Assembly (NCBI RefSeq): GCF_042453785.1
Contig: NC_091673.1
Location: forward strand, 5,916,501 to 5,980,500
DNA from: Malus domestica
Taxonomy: Eukaryota; Streptophyta; Magnoliopsida; Rosales; Rosaceae
Length of the DNA: 64,000 nucleotides
Direction: 5' to 3'
Under the pieces are notes generated by a model. It saw nothing but the letters and a program-made list of their open reading frames with translations. It did not search any database and was not told the DNA's origin. The translations under genes were made by a program, and so were the position numbers. Shown piece after piece: positions 23,701 through 34,949 of the stretch. Each line of letters begins with the position of its first letter. Position 1 is the stretch's first letter.

Positions 23701-26700
23701 GTTTCAACAGAGCAATCAAACCCATTGATTTGGTAGTTAGATCCGAGGTATGATGCTTAATTGCAACCTCTATAACATCCACAGCATCAGACTCTGTTAC
23801 CTGTTTAACAGATAAAGTAATTTGTCAGGAAACTTTGTTAAAAATTCCTAGACATTTCTTTTGCAATTTTTTTTTTTTTTTTTGAGTTCTTTAAAAACCG
23901 GTTCAAAAAATGAGTGATTTTTTCTGGGAGAACCAAAAGGGCATTTCCCATTTTTATAGGAACTTCTGTACCAGAAACAATGGTATCTCCAATTGGAAGA
24001 TATATAAAAGCATGTAAACTAATAGGACCCCAATTCCCTACCACCAACTTCTACCACCAACTAAAAATTTGAGAGTCTTCAATCAAATATGAAGTGTTTC
24101 ACTATGCCATCACTTCAAATCAGAAAATGGCTAATATTCATTTAGATATTTTAATGTTTTAGCCTTGAAAAGATAAGCAAACACTTTGCAGAAAATATCT
24201 AAATGACTATTAGCCATTTCTGATTTGAAGTGATGGCTAGAACACTAAATATAATCATAGATCTTGAATCACTGTTCCAACTTATTAAAACAGCGGTCTT
24301 TTATTAATTTTATGCTAATGCAAGAAAGATGACTTCAGAAAAATTTTAAATAAATAAAAGAGAGCTCTGCTACTAAAAGCTCATATATTGGGCATACAAG
24401 GGCATGCACAGATTCTTTATGCTTTTCATGTTAAAATAAATAACAATTGCTAAGTGCAGGTGCTGCATGTAACTTTATACAATTAAAAGATGAATGCAGA
24501 AAGGTGAGATGAATGAAACACATGGAAAGGGTGCACTCACTGTTATTGGGTCCTCTATATCGAGCATGCCAACATTGTTAACCAACATGTCACCGTATTC
24601 TCCAATGCACCAAATTGCTACTCGAACAAGACTTTCCTGTATAAAATATTATACTCAAAAACATCAATGACATGCAACCTGGATACTCAAGATAATAGGG
24701 ACTTTAAAATTGATAATTAATCCTATCAAAGCAAGACAATGATCACCTGTTCAGCTGATAATTGGAATGCTCGGTATAACACCCTAACTGTATATCCATG
24801 GAGATCAGAAGCATTGCTAATCACAACAATAAGTGCGTGCCATACTTCATCTTTTACAAAATTTCCAGCCTACTAAGCACAACATAAAGATCAGTACTTC
24901 TTTGAAACAAATTCCCAGTTCAGTATAATAAAAGTAGAAATAACCATCAAGTAAATAAAGAAATTCAACAAGCAGACATTAGGTATAACATGCCAAAAAC
25001 ATGTGCAAGATACAAGACCATCACAAATACAACTTAATTAATACTGACACCACTTCATTTGGATTTATACCTCAGAGAGAACCTTAAGCATCTGGTCAAT
25101 GTACCAAATCTTCTCGGGGGAAAACCTAAATCATGAGAGGTGAATGCACATTAAATAATAGTTGCTAAAATAAAAATGCGATGAAATGCTGAACCTTGTT
25201 GTTGTAAAATAATCTTACAATACGGAGCAGTATCACAACCCTACCCTTCCCCCAATAGTCAATGAGCTCTTTCGCTAAATTTAAAAAGAAAAAACAACCC
25301 ACTCTAAATTTAAACTGCATAAGTTTTTCTTTTATGATTTTATCCGACTAAAGTGCATATCTTACTTTGTAACAATGGAGCAAATTTTTGCAGTAAGATC
25401 TCCCTTGAATTCTTCATCACTTACTTCCAAATAGTCAATAAGCTCTTTTGTTAGAGGTTTCACATTGCTCTCATTCACAAGCACATAAACAAGCTCAAGG
25501 GCCCTCTTCCGAATTGAGGCATCTGAATCCTGAAAGAAGATTCAAGTCACAAGATTTTCAAGTTGTACATTAATCCTAAAGAAAAGTTGAATAATAAGGC
25601 ATTTGAGTCAACATTTATTGGAAAAGGAGGCCTTCTTAATTCTCATAAAACACGAGCAAACAATATACCTTTACACATTCCAAGATAGTTGCCCGATGCC
25701 TCTGCACAGCTTGAGCATCAACTGTAATTGCCTTCATCAGCATGTTTAATGCAACATATCTGGAAGGAATAAAAGAAAATTTCAATGAAATAACAAAACA
25801 GGAAAACAGCTAAGCAAGAACATAATAAAGTCAAATGATCACAAAGCTTCAGTATTGGTTTGTCACATTTATCCAAAACAGTAAGCAATTCAGGGTTAAT
25901 TGGACAAACCAAGTTGAGAACCCCAATGCACTAAAGTATAATGTCTAAACAATTGCCAAAGTTGGAAAAATTCAACACTGATATGGTAGCAGACAATAAA
26001 ACATTGTCCAAGTTAAAATATCACAAAAGACCTGATATTGTTGTCACGATTTGATAAGAAGGAAAAAAAACTGATATGGTGACAGAAATAAAGCTTTGCA
26101 TACGTTAAGGTATCATAGTTAGACCTGATATTGTTGTCACGATTTGATAAGAATCTTCCCAAGATATTGATGGCAAGCACACGTAAGCCACCACTATCTT
26201 CAATGCTCATGATAGTTTCAACACATTCATATAGGATTGCATTTCCTGCATTTTTGTTTGACTCGGTTTTTGTCGCCACCTAGGAAAAAATAAGAGTCAA
26301 CTTTAGAAAGAAAATCACAGAATAATTCAAATTACGAAACACAATGGTAACGAAGTTAATAGTTTTGGGAATATTCTTGTTGGGAGTTTTTCTTTCGTAG
26401 GTAATGTAGAAGTTGAAATATATTTACAACATTAATAACTAAAGATTAATAGTTACACAATGGCAAAGATATTGCAGAAACATCAGCTTATTATATGGCA
26501 ATAGATATTGCAGAAACATGGACTAAATGCATGTGATAGTATTTCCTCAGTCCTCACAGCCCGAATTCAATACTGAAAAATTAGCTACAATATGCAAGTT
26601 GTGACTAGTGAGTTTTTTTTTTTTTTTCCCTCTTGCTTACCTTTAATCCTTTATTATCATCAGCACGAGGTTGAAAATTTTCTTTTGTAGGTACGAAATC

Positions 26701-29700
26701 TTTTTACAGCAGTAATAACTAAAGATTAATAGCTTGCAATGGCTAATAGCAAAGATGGCATGAAATAAACTCTGTAGCAACTTACCTGGGCAAGTATGTC
26801 ATTCATACATTCACTAGCATCCGCATCTCCTTGGCCCAACACACGTAAAAGCTTTAGCAATCTAATATGCAGGAAAGGATCTGCGATCCCAGCAATGTCA
26901 TACTCAGGGGCATATGGACTATTCACTACATCCTTAAGTGTTTTTACCAAGCCCTCGGTGCACTTCTGCATTAACAATTAGTTCAAGTTATTAGAAAACA
27001 ACACATTTTTTCCCTTTTCAAGTTAACTTTTCAAAAGTTCCCTAAAACAACACTTTCAAATTAAAATAATAAACAACTCTATATAGGAGCATCCATTACA
27101 CATAACTGCTAAGTGCTAAAGTCCATATGTTCTAGATTAACCAGAGTTCATACAAAATTTAGATCTGCTACAATAATCCTGAAAGTAGAACCAGAACTGT
27201 AGCGCAATAAGAACTGGTCAATTGTAAAGCTAAATTATCTTGCTCAAGGAATCAACATGATAACGATCTTTGTAGTTGTATGCATACTCGCCAATATGAA
27301 CACTGTACAACTTACAAGAAGGCATGAGAAACAGCCTATTAGTTAACATAGCAAAATTAATCCCAATTACAACAATCATATTGCATAAGAACACCATTTC
27401 TGCATTGTCTCTTTTTAAGTTGTATAGAAGATCTATTATAGGCCATAGTCAAGTTACCTTTCTGAAATATTCAAGGGCTTCTTCACTGACTTTACAAAGA
27501 TCTGTACAAAGTTGAACCCCTGTTATTAAAACACCATGATGCTTTTCTTTAAGTAACGTAGCAGCAGGATTAATGAAATTTTCCGCCAGCTCAGGGACTT
27601 TCCTTATAATCCTTATAGAGCACAATGCTGCCTACATTTAACAGGAGTGTAGTCAGTTCAAAATAAGAGAAAAAACTGATAAATGAAACATAAGGAGTCC
27701 AGGAAAGAAAGAAGAAAAAAACAATGCCAAATTACCAAACACAATTTGAGGGAAAAAAAAAAGTGTAATTTTTCCCCAACAAGATCAAATGTCAAATTTC
27801 AACACATTGACAGTTTTTGTTCTTCATAAAGAAAGGGAAGCCACCAGAAAAAGATGATATGTACAACAAATTTAATATTGGCAATTAGGAATCAAACGGC
27901 ATGAGAATTTCTAACTTGCATATAAGTATTAATACAGATTCAGACAATTGCATTTTAGGTGCAAAGAGATGGACCAAAAATTTGTCAAAACATGTTCCAA
28001 AAGCAGACCAATGCAACAAAAAGGTTGGTTTGCGCAGAAACTCAACGACCAGATAGCTCAAGTGTTTGCGGACCATAAGAACTAATATAAGACATTAACT
28101 AAATATGTAGCAGATATTCATAAGAGGACATTTAGTTTAATTCCTGAACAAAACAATATGTAAGAAATTCAGCCATGTGTATAATAAACGGTGCAGAATC
28201 TTGGCATTGTTCAAGGAATGAGCTTTGAAGATTAAATCATATGATATAGTTTTTGCGTCTAGTTATGAAATAATTTGATAAGGCAACCATGAAATGGTTT
28301 CCAGTCCAGTGCCCATGAACTATACATTTTTATAAAAGAAAATTTAATAAAAAGGAAACTCAAAGAAGGTCATTGTCAACACTTTCCGGAATGCTAAATT
28401 AATCTCAAGGCTTAAAATAATTATGGCTCTTCCTTCTCCCTTCCATATTTTCCAATCTTGTGAGATTAACATACGATGCCATACGCAAGTTCCAAAACAA
28501 CAAAATCTTGGCCAGATGAAAATATATTAGTAAAACTCACCTTTTTTCGGATATTTGGATCTCGAAATTGCAGCAACCTTTCCACTTCTGGTGCAAGATC
28601 ACGAGCCATTTCAGCTGAACAAATATTTCCCAGAGCACAAAGAGCAAGTCCCACAATATATTGGTTGGTGTGATTGAGATCTCTGCATACAAGTTAAGGT
28701 TGCTACAAGGAAACATAAACTTACATTATCTTGTGTGCTTGTGAAAGTATTGTATCTTTGACAAACTTATTAATTGGTATTAAAGCAGGGGAAAAGCAGA
28801 TCAGAGTGAGCAATGCTTTTTCTAATGAAATAGTCATCTAAGAGGTGGATACTGTTTCAATGAGTTTGTGACCAACATCAGAACTTCTTGTCTTTCATCA
28901 AGAAGCAGCATGAGGCCAAGATACCCTATTCTCTTCTCAGGAAAACCAGCAGATGCAATCAATTTCAGGCACTCCATTTGACCAAAATGTGTGGGATAAC
29001 CCAGCATGTGGATGAACATGAGCTTAGCAAGGTTACGATGCCTGTAGTCATGATCATTTTCGTTTATGGATGCACGAATAGCAGCACACTCTTTTCTAAC
29101 AACAGCACGTTCCTCCGCTGCAGTTTTGCAAGCACGTATAGCCCGAATCATGTCCCTGCATTTAAACAATACATAACATATTACACGTGAGATTAGGTTA
29201 ACAATTATGCATGTCAATCATCTTGGGTGAAAGAAAATATACTAACAAGGTGATAACTATTTAGAATTTACTCATTTGGGTACATCATTCCTAACAATAT
29301 GAAGTGCCCTTAACAAAATTCATGGAAAAAGATTCAAAACTAGAAAAATAAATGCTATGATTTGGAAACTATATAGGTTGTGAGATCCTAAAAGTGACTT
29401 GAATATTTGAAATCACTTCATTTTCCAGCCAATCCCAGTTTCTAAGAGGAATGAGAAGATTTGACACGTTGTAAATTACATACTTCAACATTGTGCCTTC
29501 ATGGCCCTAAAGGCCATTAACTTTAGCTGACTGTTAGGTTCCAATTCTTTCAAGCTTTCTATTGAACTATTCTATAATGAAAGTAAGATCATAAGGACTA
29601 GTGTTTAGTGAAGAAAGATAAGATGGAATCTGACATACGTGTGAACTCTGACATCACAATTTGTCATTTTTTTCCTGGAATCTTTCAAAGATCATGTAGA

Positions 29701-30828
29701 AACCTCAACAGCTAATATGTGCCAACTTGCTTAGCTAATACTAATGACATTGCTTTAGGATTGCAAACCTAATTCAGAACAGTAAATAGTTCCCTAGTGG
29801 CAGCTAATCACCCTTCCAAGCACTTGGCAAGCATTCAAAATCGCAAACCCACTATGGTGACACTAAATTGAACCATTGGAACACCAGGGAATCCCTCTAT
29901 CAAGCTACATCATGCTTCATGAGTCTCTGACCATGTTAAGAGGTACCACAGTTTGCTAATAATGTGAACTTCCAACGTAAAAATCGGGTTCACTCTTTCT
30001 AAGCGGGAGAAATGACAAAAAGGGAAAAGTCTTAGCACTTAGCTGAGCTGTGAAATGTTCAAGATTTTCCCAAAATACAAAAACCTTGATCTGCCCGATG
30101 TATCCTTTTACTCAGGAGTCATATCTATGCACTGACAAAGCAAAAAGCCAAAACAAACCACTCTGCAAGAAGAACCTACTGCCTTTGACAATGCCAAACA
30201 CCTTGAATGTACATATATCCCAATCATACTCAAGAGTGGAACTATGCTTCCCTGACATAGAGTTTTCACTAAACCAACTTGGAGGATTGCCTTGTCAACA
30301 CCCTTGCTCCTTTCAAAGAATCTTGACAAGAACAAACCCGACACTTCTACACCTTCTGAGGAATTCTTAAGAACTATAGATCAGGTATTCTCCTTCCATA
30401 GAAGCAAACACCAGCCTATGATGCCGCATACCAATTACACACCCAAAGGACAATGCAATTAGCTAAGTAGTGTACAAGCCCACACATTCCAACATTTACT
30501 CAGGTAAATTAAACTACCACCCCCTAATGAAGCAACAAAACCCGCCACGCATTTCGCAATAAAAGCAGCTCCAACTACTTGGACCAAACATACTAAAAGT
30601 TATAGATCAATTTCAACTACAATGCATTCCTAACTACACAATTAAGCTGCGGTGACGGCGAATCTTCCCGAATCTCAAAAAATAGCAATAAAAACAAACC
30701 GAATTTTACAAAATTAAAATCCGTACGTATTCATATATGAATTTCAACAAGTAATCTGACAATTGGGAAATGAGCAAGGGTTTTGTGAATTGTTACCTCA
30801 GGCGCGTGCCGGACGAGAAGGGATTCAT
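20767..30828 (-). CDS. AP1G: AP-1 complex subunit gamma (gamma-adaptin)
   Basis: Complete gamma-adaptin, 876 residues in 18 exons: 30797-30828, 28853-29155, 28541-28682, 27458-27631, 26786-26965, 26125-26279, 25669-25759, 25366-25529, 25071-25125, 24747-24869, 24541-24636, 23673-23800, 23428-23532, 23038-23297, 22198-22443, 21938-22113, 21417-21521, 20767-20862. All boundaries are GT-AG and the frame is unbroken. It is a large subunit of the AP-1 clathrin adaptor, which sorts cargo at the trans-Golgi network/early endosome. The trunk (1 to ~583) is an alpha-solenoid beginning [18 protein letters not shown]. The hinge (~584-750) has acidic di-leucine clathrin-type motifs ([28 protein letters not shown]). 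The gamma-ear starts near [14 protein letters not shown] and ends SKFPPGL. Length equals Arabidopsis gamma-adaptin. Intron 1 is 1.6 kb. A 93-bp duplication overlaps the end of exon 6. Confidence 0.96.
24105..24237. mobile_element. Stowaway-like MITE inside gamma-adaptin intron
   Basis: Near-perfect inverted arms of about 47 bp: TGCCATCACTTCAAATCAG at the left and its complement at the right, both followed by AAATGGCTAAT and TCATTTAGATATTTT. TA dinucleotides flank both ends, the Tc1/mariner (Stowaway) target signature. At 133 bp it is a typical size. It lies in the intron between exons 11 and 12 and should fold into a hairpin in the pre-mRNA. Confidence 0.75.
25978..26163 (-). repeat. 93-bp tandem duplication across a splice donor
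   Basis: Two copies offset by exactly 93 bp (CTGATATGGT at 25978 and 26071; AGACCTGATATTG at 26028 and 26121). The duplicated part includes the last 34 bases of gamma-adaptin exon 6 and its GT donor, so the intron contains a second copy of the exon tail plus donor. The copies differ mainly in the intronic part, while the exon-derived part is identical. Confidence 0.85.
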
Positions 30829-31334
30829 GATTGGGTCCGTGGTTGAAGCTCCGCGAAAGCTCAATCGGATCCGCAAATGGGAGGCAAACCTAGCAGCCGC
30901 GGCGATCAATCAACTGATTCGGGCGGCAAATTGGATGGTTCGAATTCGGAATCCGAGATCCGAATACGTTACCGGAGAGATCTGGGTTAGAAAGTGTAGA
31001 GAGAGAGAGGAGAGATTTGGATCTGAGAGAGAGTATTGTGTTCGAGTTTTTCTCTTCTTTTGTTTCAGGGTCTCTTCCTTCCGTTTACGATGAAAATGCT
31101 CTTTTTTGGTCTTTGTAAAACTGAAAAATAATAAAATAAAATAAAAATATGAAATTGTTATTACTTTTCCAAAAATCTCTTTATACATCCCTAGCTTTAT
31201 ATATATGAAAAGAATAAATGATATTTTTAGAGCACCAATAACACTTTTCTAAAAATATGCACCCAAAAAAATTAATATATTACAAAATCGGCACTTAAAT
31301 TCTCTAGGAGTGGTGATTGAGCAAGGACAATCCT

Positions 31335-31513
31335 CTCTGAATCGTCTTTTGAGGATTTTGGGGATTTTTAAATTGTGTTCATTCATTGTATTCATCAAAT
31401 ACTATTCATATTTAATTTAAAATAAAAATATTTAAAATAATTTATGACCATATAATTTACGATAAACAAACACAATTTGAGGATTTTCAGAATCCTCACA
31501 AAGAGGATCCCCA
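31335..31513. mobile_element. MITE-like element between divergent genes
   Basis: Inverted similarity: GAGGATTTTGGGGATTTTTAA with AATTGTGTTCATTCATTGTA on the left, against the complement of AACAAACACAATTTGAGGATT and CAGAATCCTCACAAAGAGG on the right. A related sequence at about 39220-39440 shares the GTTTATCGTA-type core. Boundaries approximate, no coding content. Confidence 0.5.
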
Positions 31514-31541
31514 CTGTTGTGAGTAGGATGGGTCCACCCTT

Positions 31542-31734
31542 GGATTTGGATCCTCTCCTGAGCTAATGGAGAGGATCCTCCTGACCAGTTATCATGAGCC
31601 GTTGGATTTTTATCCAACGGCTACAAACAGGGGGTTCCTTTAAAGTTATAATAATTATGGCCATTGGATTTTTATCCAACGGCTCATGATAACTGGTTAA
31701 GAGGATCCTCTCCATTAGCTCAGGATCCAAATCC
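31542..31734. mobile_element. Mutator-like MITE, 193 bp, 9-bp target duplication
   Basis: Ends GGATTTGGATCC / GGATCCAAATCC are perfect inverted repeats that extend, with a few mismatches, for about 85 bases per arm, leaving a spacer of about 30 bases. TCCACCCTT flanks both sides (31533-31541 and 31735-31743), a perfect 9-bp target duplication as made by Mutator-type transposases. It lies in the shared upstream region of the gamma-adaptin and plus-strand NHL genes. Confidence 0.85.
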
Positions 31735-32402
31735 TCCACCCTTGGCATTGGTATATTCTTTTTTTTTTTTTTTTTTTTTTTTGTAAATTTCACTAGGCAC
31801 CATGTAGTTTAGAGTCTACATCAATTTAGTCGCTACATTTTGAACTAATTGCATGTTGAGCGATTTAGCAGAGGTTGTGATCACTCGTTTCTCGTTGGTC
31901 TCAAGAGGTATATTACGTTCACCACACAATTGCATCACTAGGTGAGCCTCGTTGCAGTTTTGCCTAATCCCTACACCTATTTCGAACTCGAATCATGACG
32001 TAATTATTTAAGCAAGTTTAGTTTCACACAAAGATCCTCCTCTCGCGATCGAAAGGCTCCTCAACATGATAGAGAGTAATTCATGTAGCATTGAATAATT
32101 TGCAACATCTCAACAAATTAACAATTTTGCAAATTTAGAAAGGCGGTTTTTGCTAAGTTTTGAAAAACATGGATCAAATTGTTACTAGATTTAAAACCAA
32201 GGGGGTGCAAAGTATAATTATCCCTTTTCTCAGTGGATTCGATTGGCGCGAATTAACTGTGGAACCCGGGGTGACGTGGCGCGAATCCGTGCCAAATCAT
32301 CCGACGGTCCTGATGAGAAGTTGCCCTCTATTCACCTACCTGGTTCAGTAAAGTTTCTCAATAGAAAGTTTCTGCTTCCACTGCCGTCGCTGTCACGATT
32401 CA

Positions 32403-34102
32403 ATGGCGTTGCGCTTCCAGTCCTCTGCCGTTGCTCTCTTCGTCTTCCTCCTCAGCGTCGCCCCACCTCGAGGTAAAACCGTAATTTTCTCAAATAAAAA
32501 GCCCTGAAATGACGTGGACATATTTATATTTGCGTTTCACTCCCTGGGTTTCCTTTTATTTCCATTCAGTATCCGCCGACGTGGTGCTGGAAGACGGGTA
32601 CACCGTCACGACGGTGATCGACGGCCACAAACTCGGCGTGAACCCCTACGCGGTGCTCGCTTCCCCTGGATCGTCCGATCTCCTCGTCCTCGACTCTTCC
32701 GGTAGCGCCTTCTACGCCGTGCCATTTCCCACGCCCGGATCCCAAGGTAAATTCCAAAACAGTAAAACTATCTTACTTCCGAGTTCCGAACCGTACTTTT
32801 ACGCTTAACGACGAGTCGTAACGTTTCAGAGAGTGTGATTACACGGTTATCCGGTAACGGCGACGGATATTCGGATGGGGAGTCGGGTTCGGCCCGGTTC
32901 AAGAAGCCCCGGAGCTTCGCCGTGAGTCCGAAAGGAAACGTCTTCGTAGCCGATAAGGGCAATAACGTCATTCGGAAGATAAGCGCTTCAGGTGACCTGA
33001 GAAACTCTCTTTCTTCTAGGATTTTAGCAAGCGTGGCATAATCGTAAATAGTCGCTCACTCATCTGTGTGTTTTTGCTGCATTGGATGCATTGGATGGAT
33101 AGGTGTGAGCACGATTGCCGGAGGGTACTCGGTGAAGCCTGGGCGCGAGGACGGCCCTGCTCAAAACGCAACGTTTTCACCGGACATTGAGCTGGCTTTT
33201 GCTGCCGATCAGTGCGCGCTGCTTGTCTCCGATCGCGGGAATCAGTTGATCCGGTTGATTAATCTCAAGCCGGAGGACTGCGCCAGGAGTTCTCCGTCCA
33301 GTGAGTTTTTCCTGCAAATGCAATAGTTTCGTGCAGTTTAGTTGTGAAATTCAATTTTTGCATTATGCAATATGCAATTTGCAGAACTTGGAGCAGTTTC
33401 GATTTGGATTTTGGGTCTCTGCGTGTCGTGTGTTTTTGGAATTGTTGTTGGATTTGTGATGCGGCCTTACATATTCCCCAATGTAAGTGTTTGATTGATG
33501 TTTGTGATGCTTTGAGTGCCAAGATCACTACTGTAACGCAATGTGTCTAATGTTGTTAACTGGGACTTGTTAGACAGGAGGGCTGCCAGCGGCTCGTCTC
33601 CCGCTCGACATGGAAGCGCTGCCGAATCATTCTGGGGAAGCAAGTAGTACAGACAATTTGCTTCGCCGTCAGAGGCGCAACTGCTAGCTACGGCCCTGTT
33701 TTGTCGTTGTTGAGGCAGCTGTATCTGTTGGGCATCTCTCATATTTCTCTTATGTTTAGGATTAACTACGTAGAGGATTCCTGGATTCCGCCCAAGGAGT
33801 GTGTGCCTCTGCTTGATTCCGATGTTGATGACAGTAGTAGTAGTTGTTTTGAGATAACAGAGTCGTCGTCCAAGTATGTGGATCAGCTTAAGGATTTGGT
33901 GGGTTTCGATGGAGGCCTGGAACTGTGCAGCATGAAGGAAGGAGACGGTGGTGATGGGACGAGCGATGTGTTATCTAGCTCCCATGGAAGAATAGAGGGT
34001 CTGATAGACAGTAATATTATGGGATTTGTGGAGGGAGCTAAAGAAACAAGTCTGGTGGATGGGGCTTTGGGCGGTAATTCGGGTTTAGTTAAAAGGAGAT
34101 GA
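32403..34102 (+). CDS. NHL-repeat membrane protein (first of pair)
   Basis: Six exons give about 409 residues: 32403-32472, 32570-32746, 32830-32991, 33103-33300, 33385-33482 and 33578-34102. A hydrophobic N-terminus (residues 2-22) looks like a signal peptide. The mid region carries NHL-type beta-propeller repeats: VNPYAVLASPGSSDLLVLDS, then FKKPRSFAVSPKGNVFVAD, then LLVSDRGNQLIRLIN. A membrane segment (~207-227, WILGLCVSCVFGIVVGFV) precedes a tail rich in Ser and acidic residues. It resembles the plant NHL-domain proteins of the At1g70280 type; no biochemical role is established to my knowledge. The last exon start is inferred: using AG at 33577 keeps an open frame to 34102, while an AG four bases earlier would stop at about 33687. 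It is divergent from gamma-adaptin and convergent with the next gene. Confidence 0.82.
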
Positions 34103-34341
34103 AGTGATAAAACAAGAAGAAAGACGTCTGTGTTGTATATATAGTTTACCTCCAGTTGTGAGGATTGTGAACATTTTGAATATGTTTTTGTCAGTTATAA
34201 ATATAGCAATTTCAGTCCTTTGCGTCTATTTTGAGAAACTCTGTTTGATTTTCATAAATTCTATGATGCTCTGAAGTAGAGGATATTCTGGGCATTTTAA
34301 CGGTTAGATCTTAATTTTTGTATTTTTAAACAAAGCGTTTA

Positions 34342-34596
34342 GGCCTTCCACAATGGTTCAGGTGAGTGGTATGTGTATAGGGATCAGTCATCTTGAATTC
34401 AATTTTTATAACACTACCGCTAGTGTGAGTTCAATATATTGATACCACACTCATGAGTTTGATACATTGAACTCATGAACTCGTGAGTTCAATAAATTAG
34501 TATCACACTCAAATTTTTCAACCCACTATAAAGTATGATTTCTATATGAGTTTAATATATTCGTATCACACTTTTTTCAACATTTTGTGGAAGGCC
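34342..34596. mobile_element. Tourist/Harbinger-like MITE, 255 bp
   Basis: Terminal repeats GGCCTTCCACAA / TTGTGGAAGGCC are perfect over 12 bp and flanked by TTA on both sides (34339-34341, 34597-34599), the 3-bp TWA signature of PIF/Harbinger elements. The core repeats GAGTTCAATA and TATCACAC motifs several times. It sits between the 3' ends of the convergent NHL genes, where it could contribute to transcript ends. Confidence 0.8.
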
Positions 34597-34949
34597 TTAG
34601 TAAAGCATCAAAGAATATCACATTTGTAAGTGTCAGTGTCTTGCTTTTCTGCACCCCAAGTTTAAATCTCCCTCCCACTCAAAATTAAAAAAAAAACAAA
34701 AAAAAAATATTAAAAAAAAAAAAAAGGAATACCACATTCCTTGAACAAAGAAAGAAATTGGACCAATATTCTTGAACAAAAACCTTGTATATTTTGACCA
34801 GAGTGAGATACCTCACATTGCAAAGGGGCTGAAAACCTTCCACATACAACTTACCAGGAATGGTTGCCACTGCCTATAACCTAAAATTTGAAGGATTTAT
34901 ATGAAGAATATAATAAGGTCAAAACTATGCATCTTTATTAAGTGTATGA

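Noticed and set aside
30050..30370. 106-codon plus-strand frame opposite gamma-adaptin intron 1
   Set aside because: Lies within an intron, has no domain, and no independent promoter is evident.
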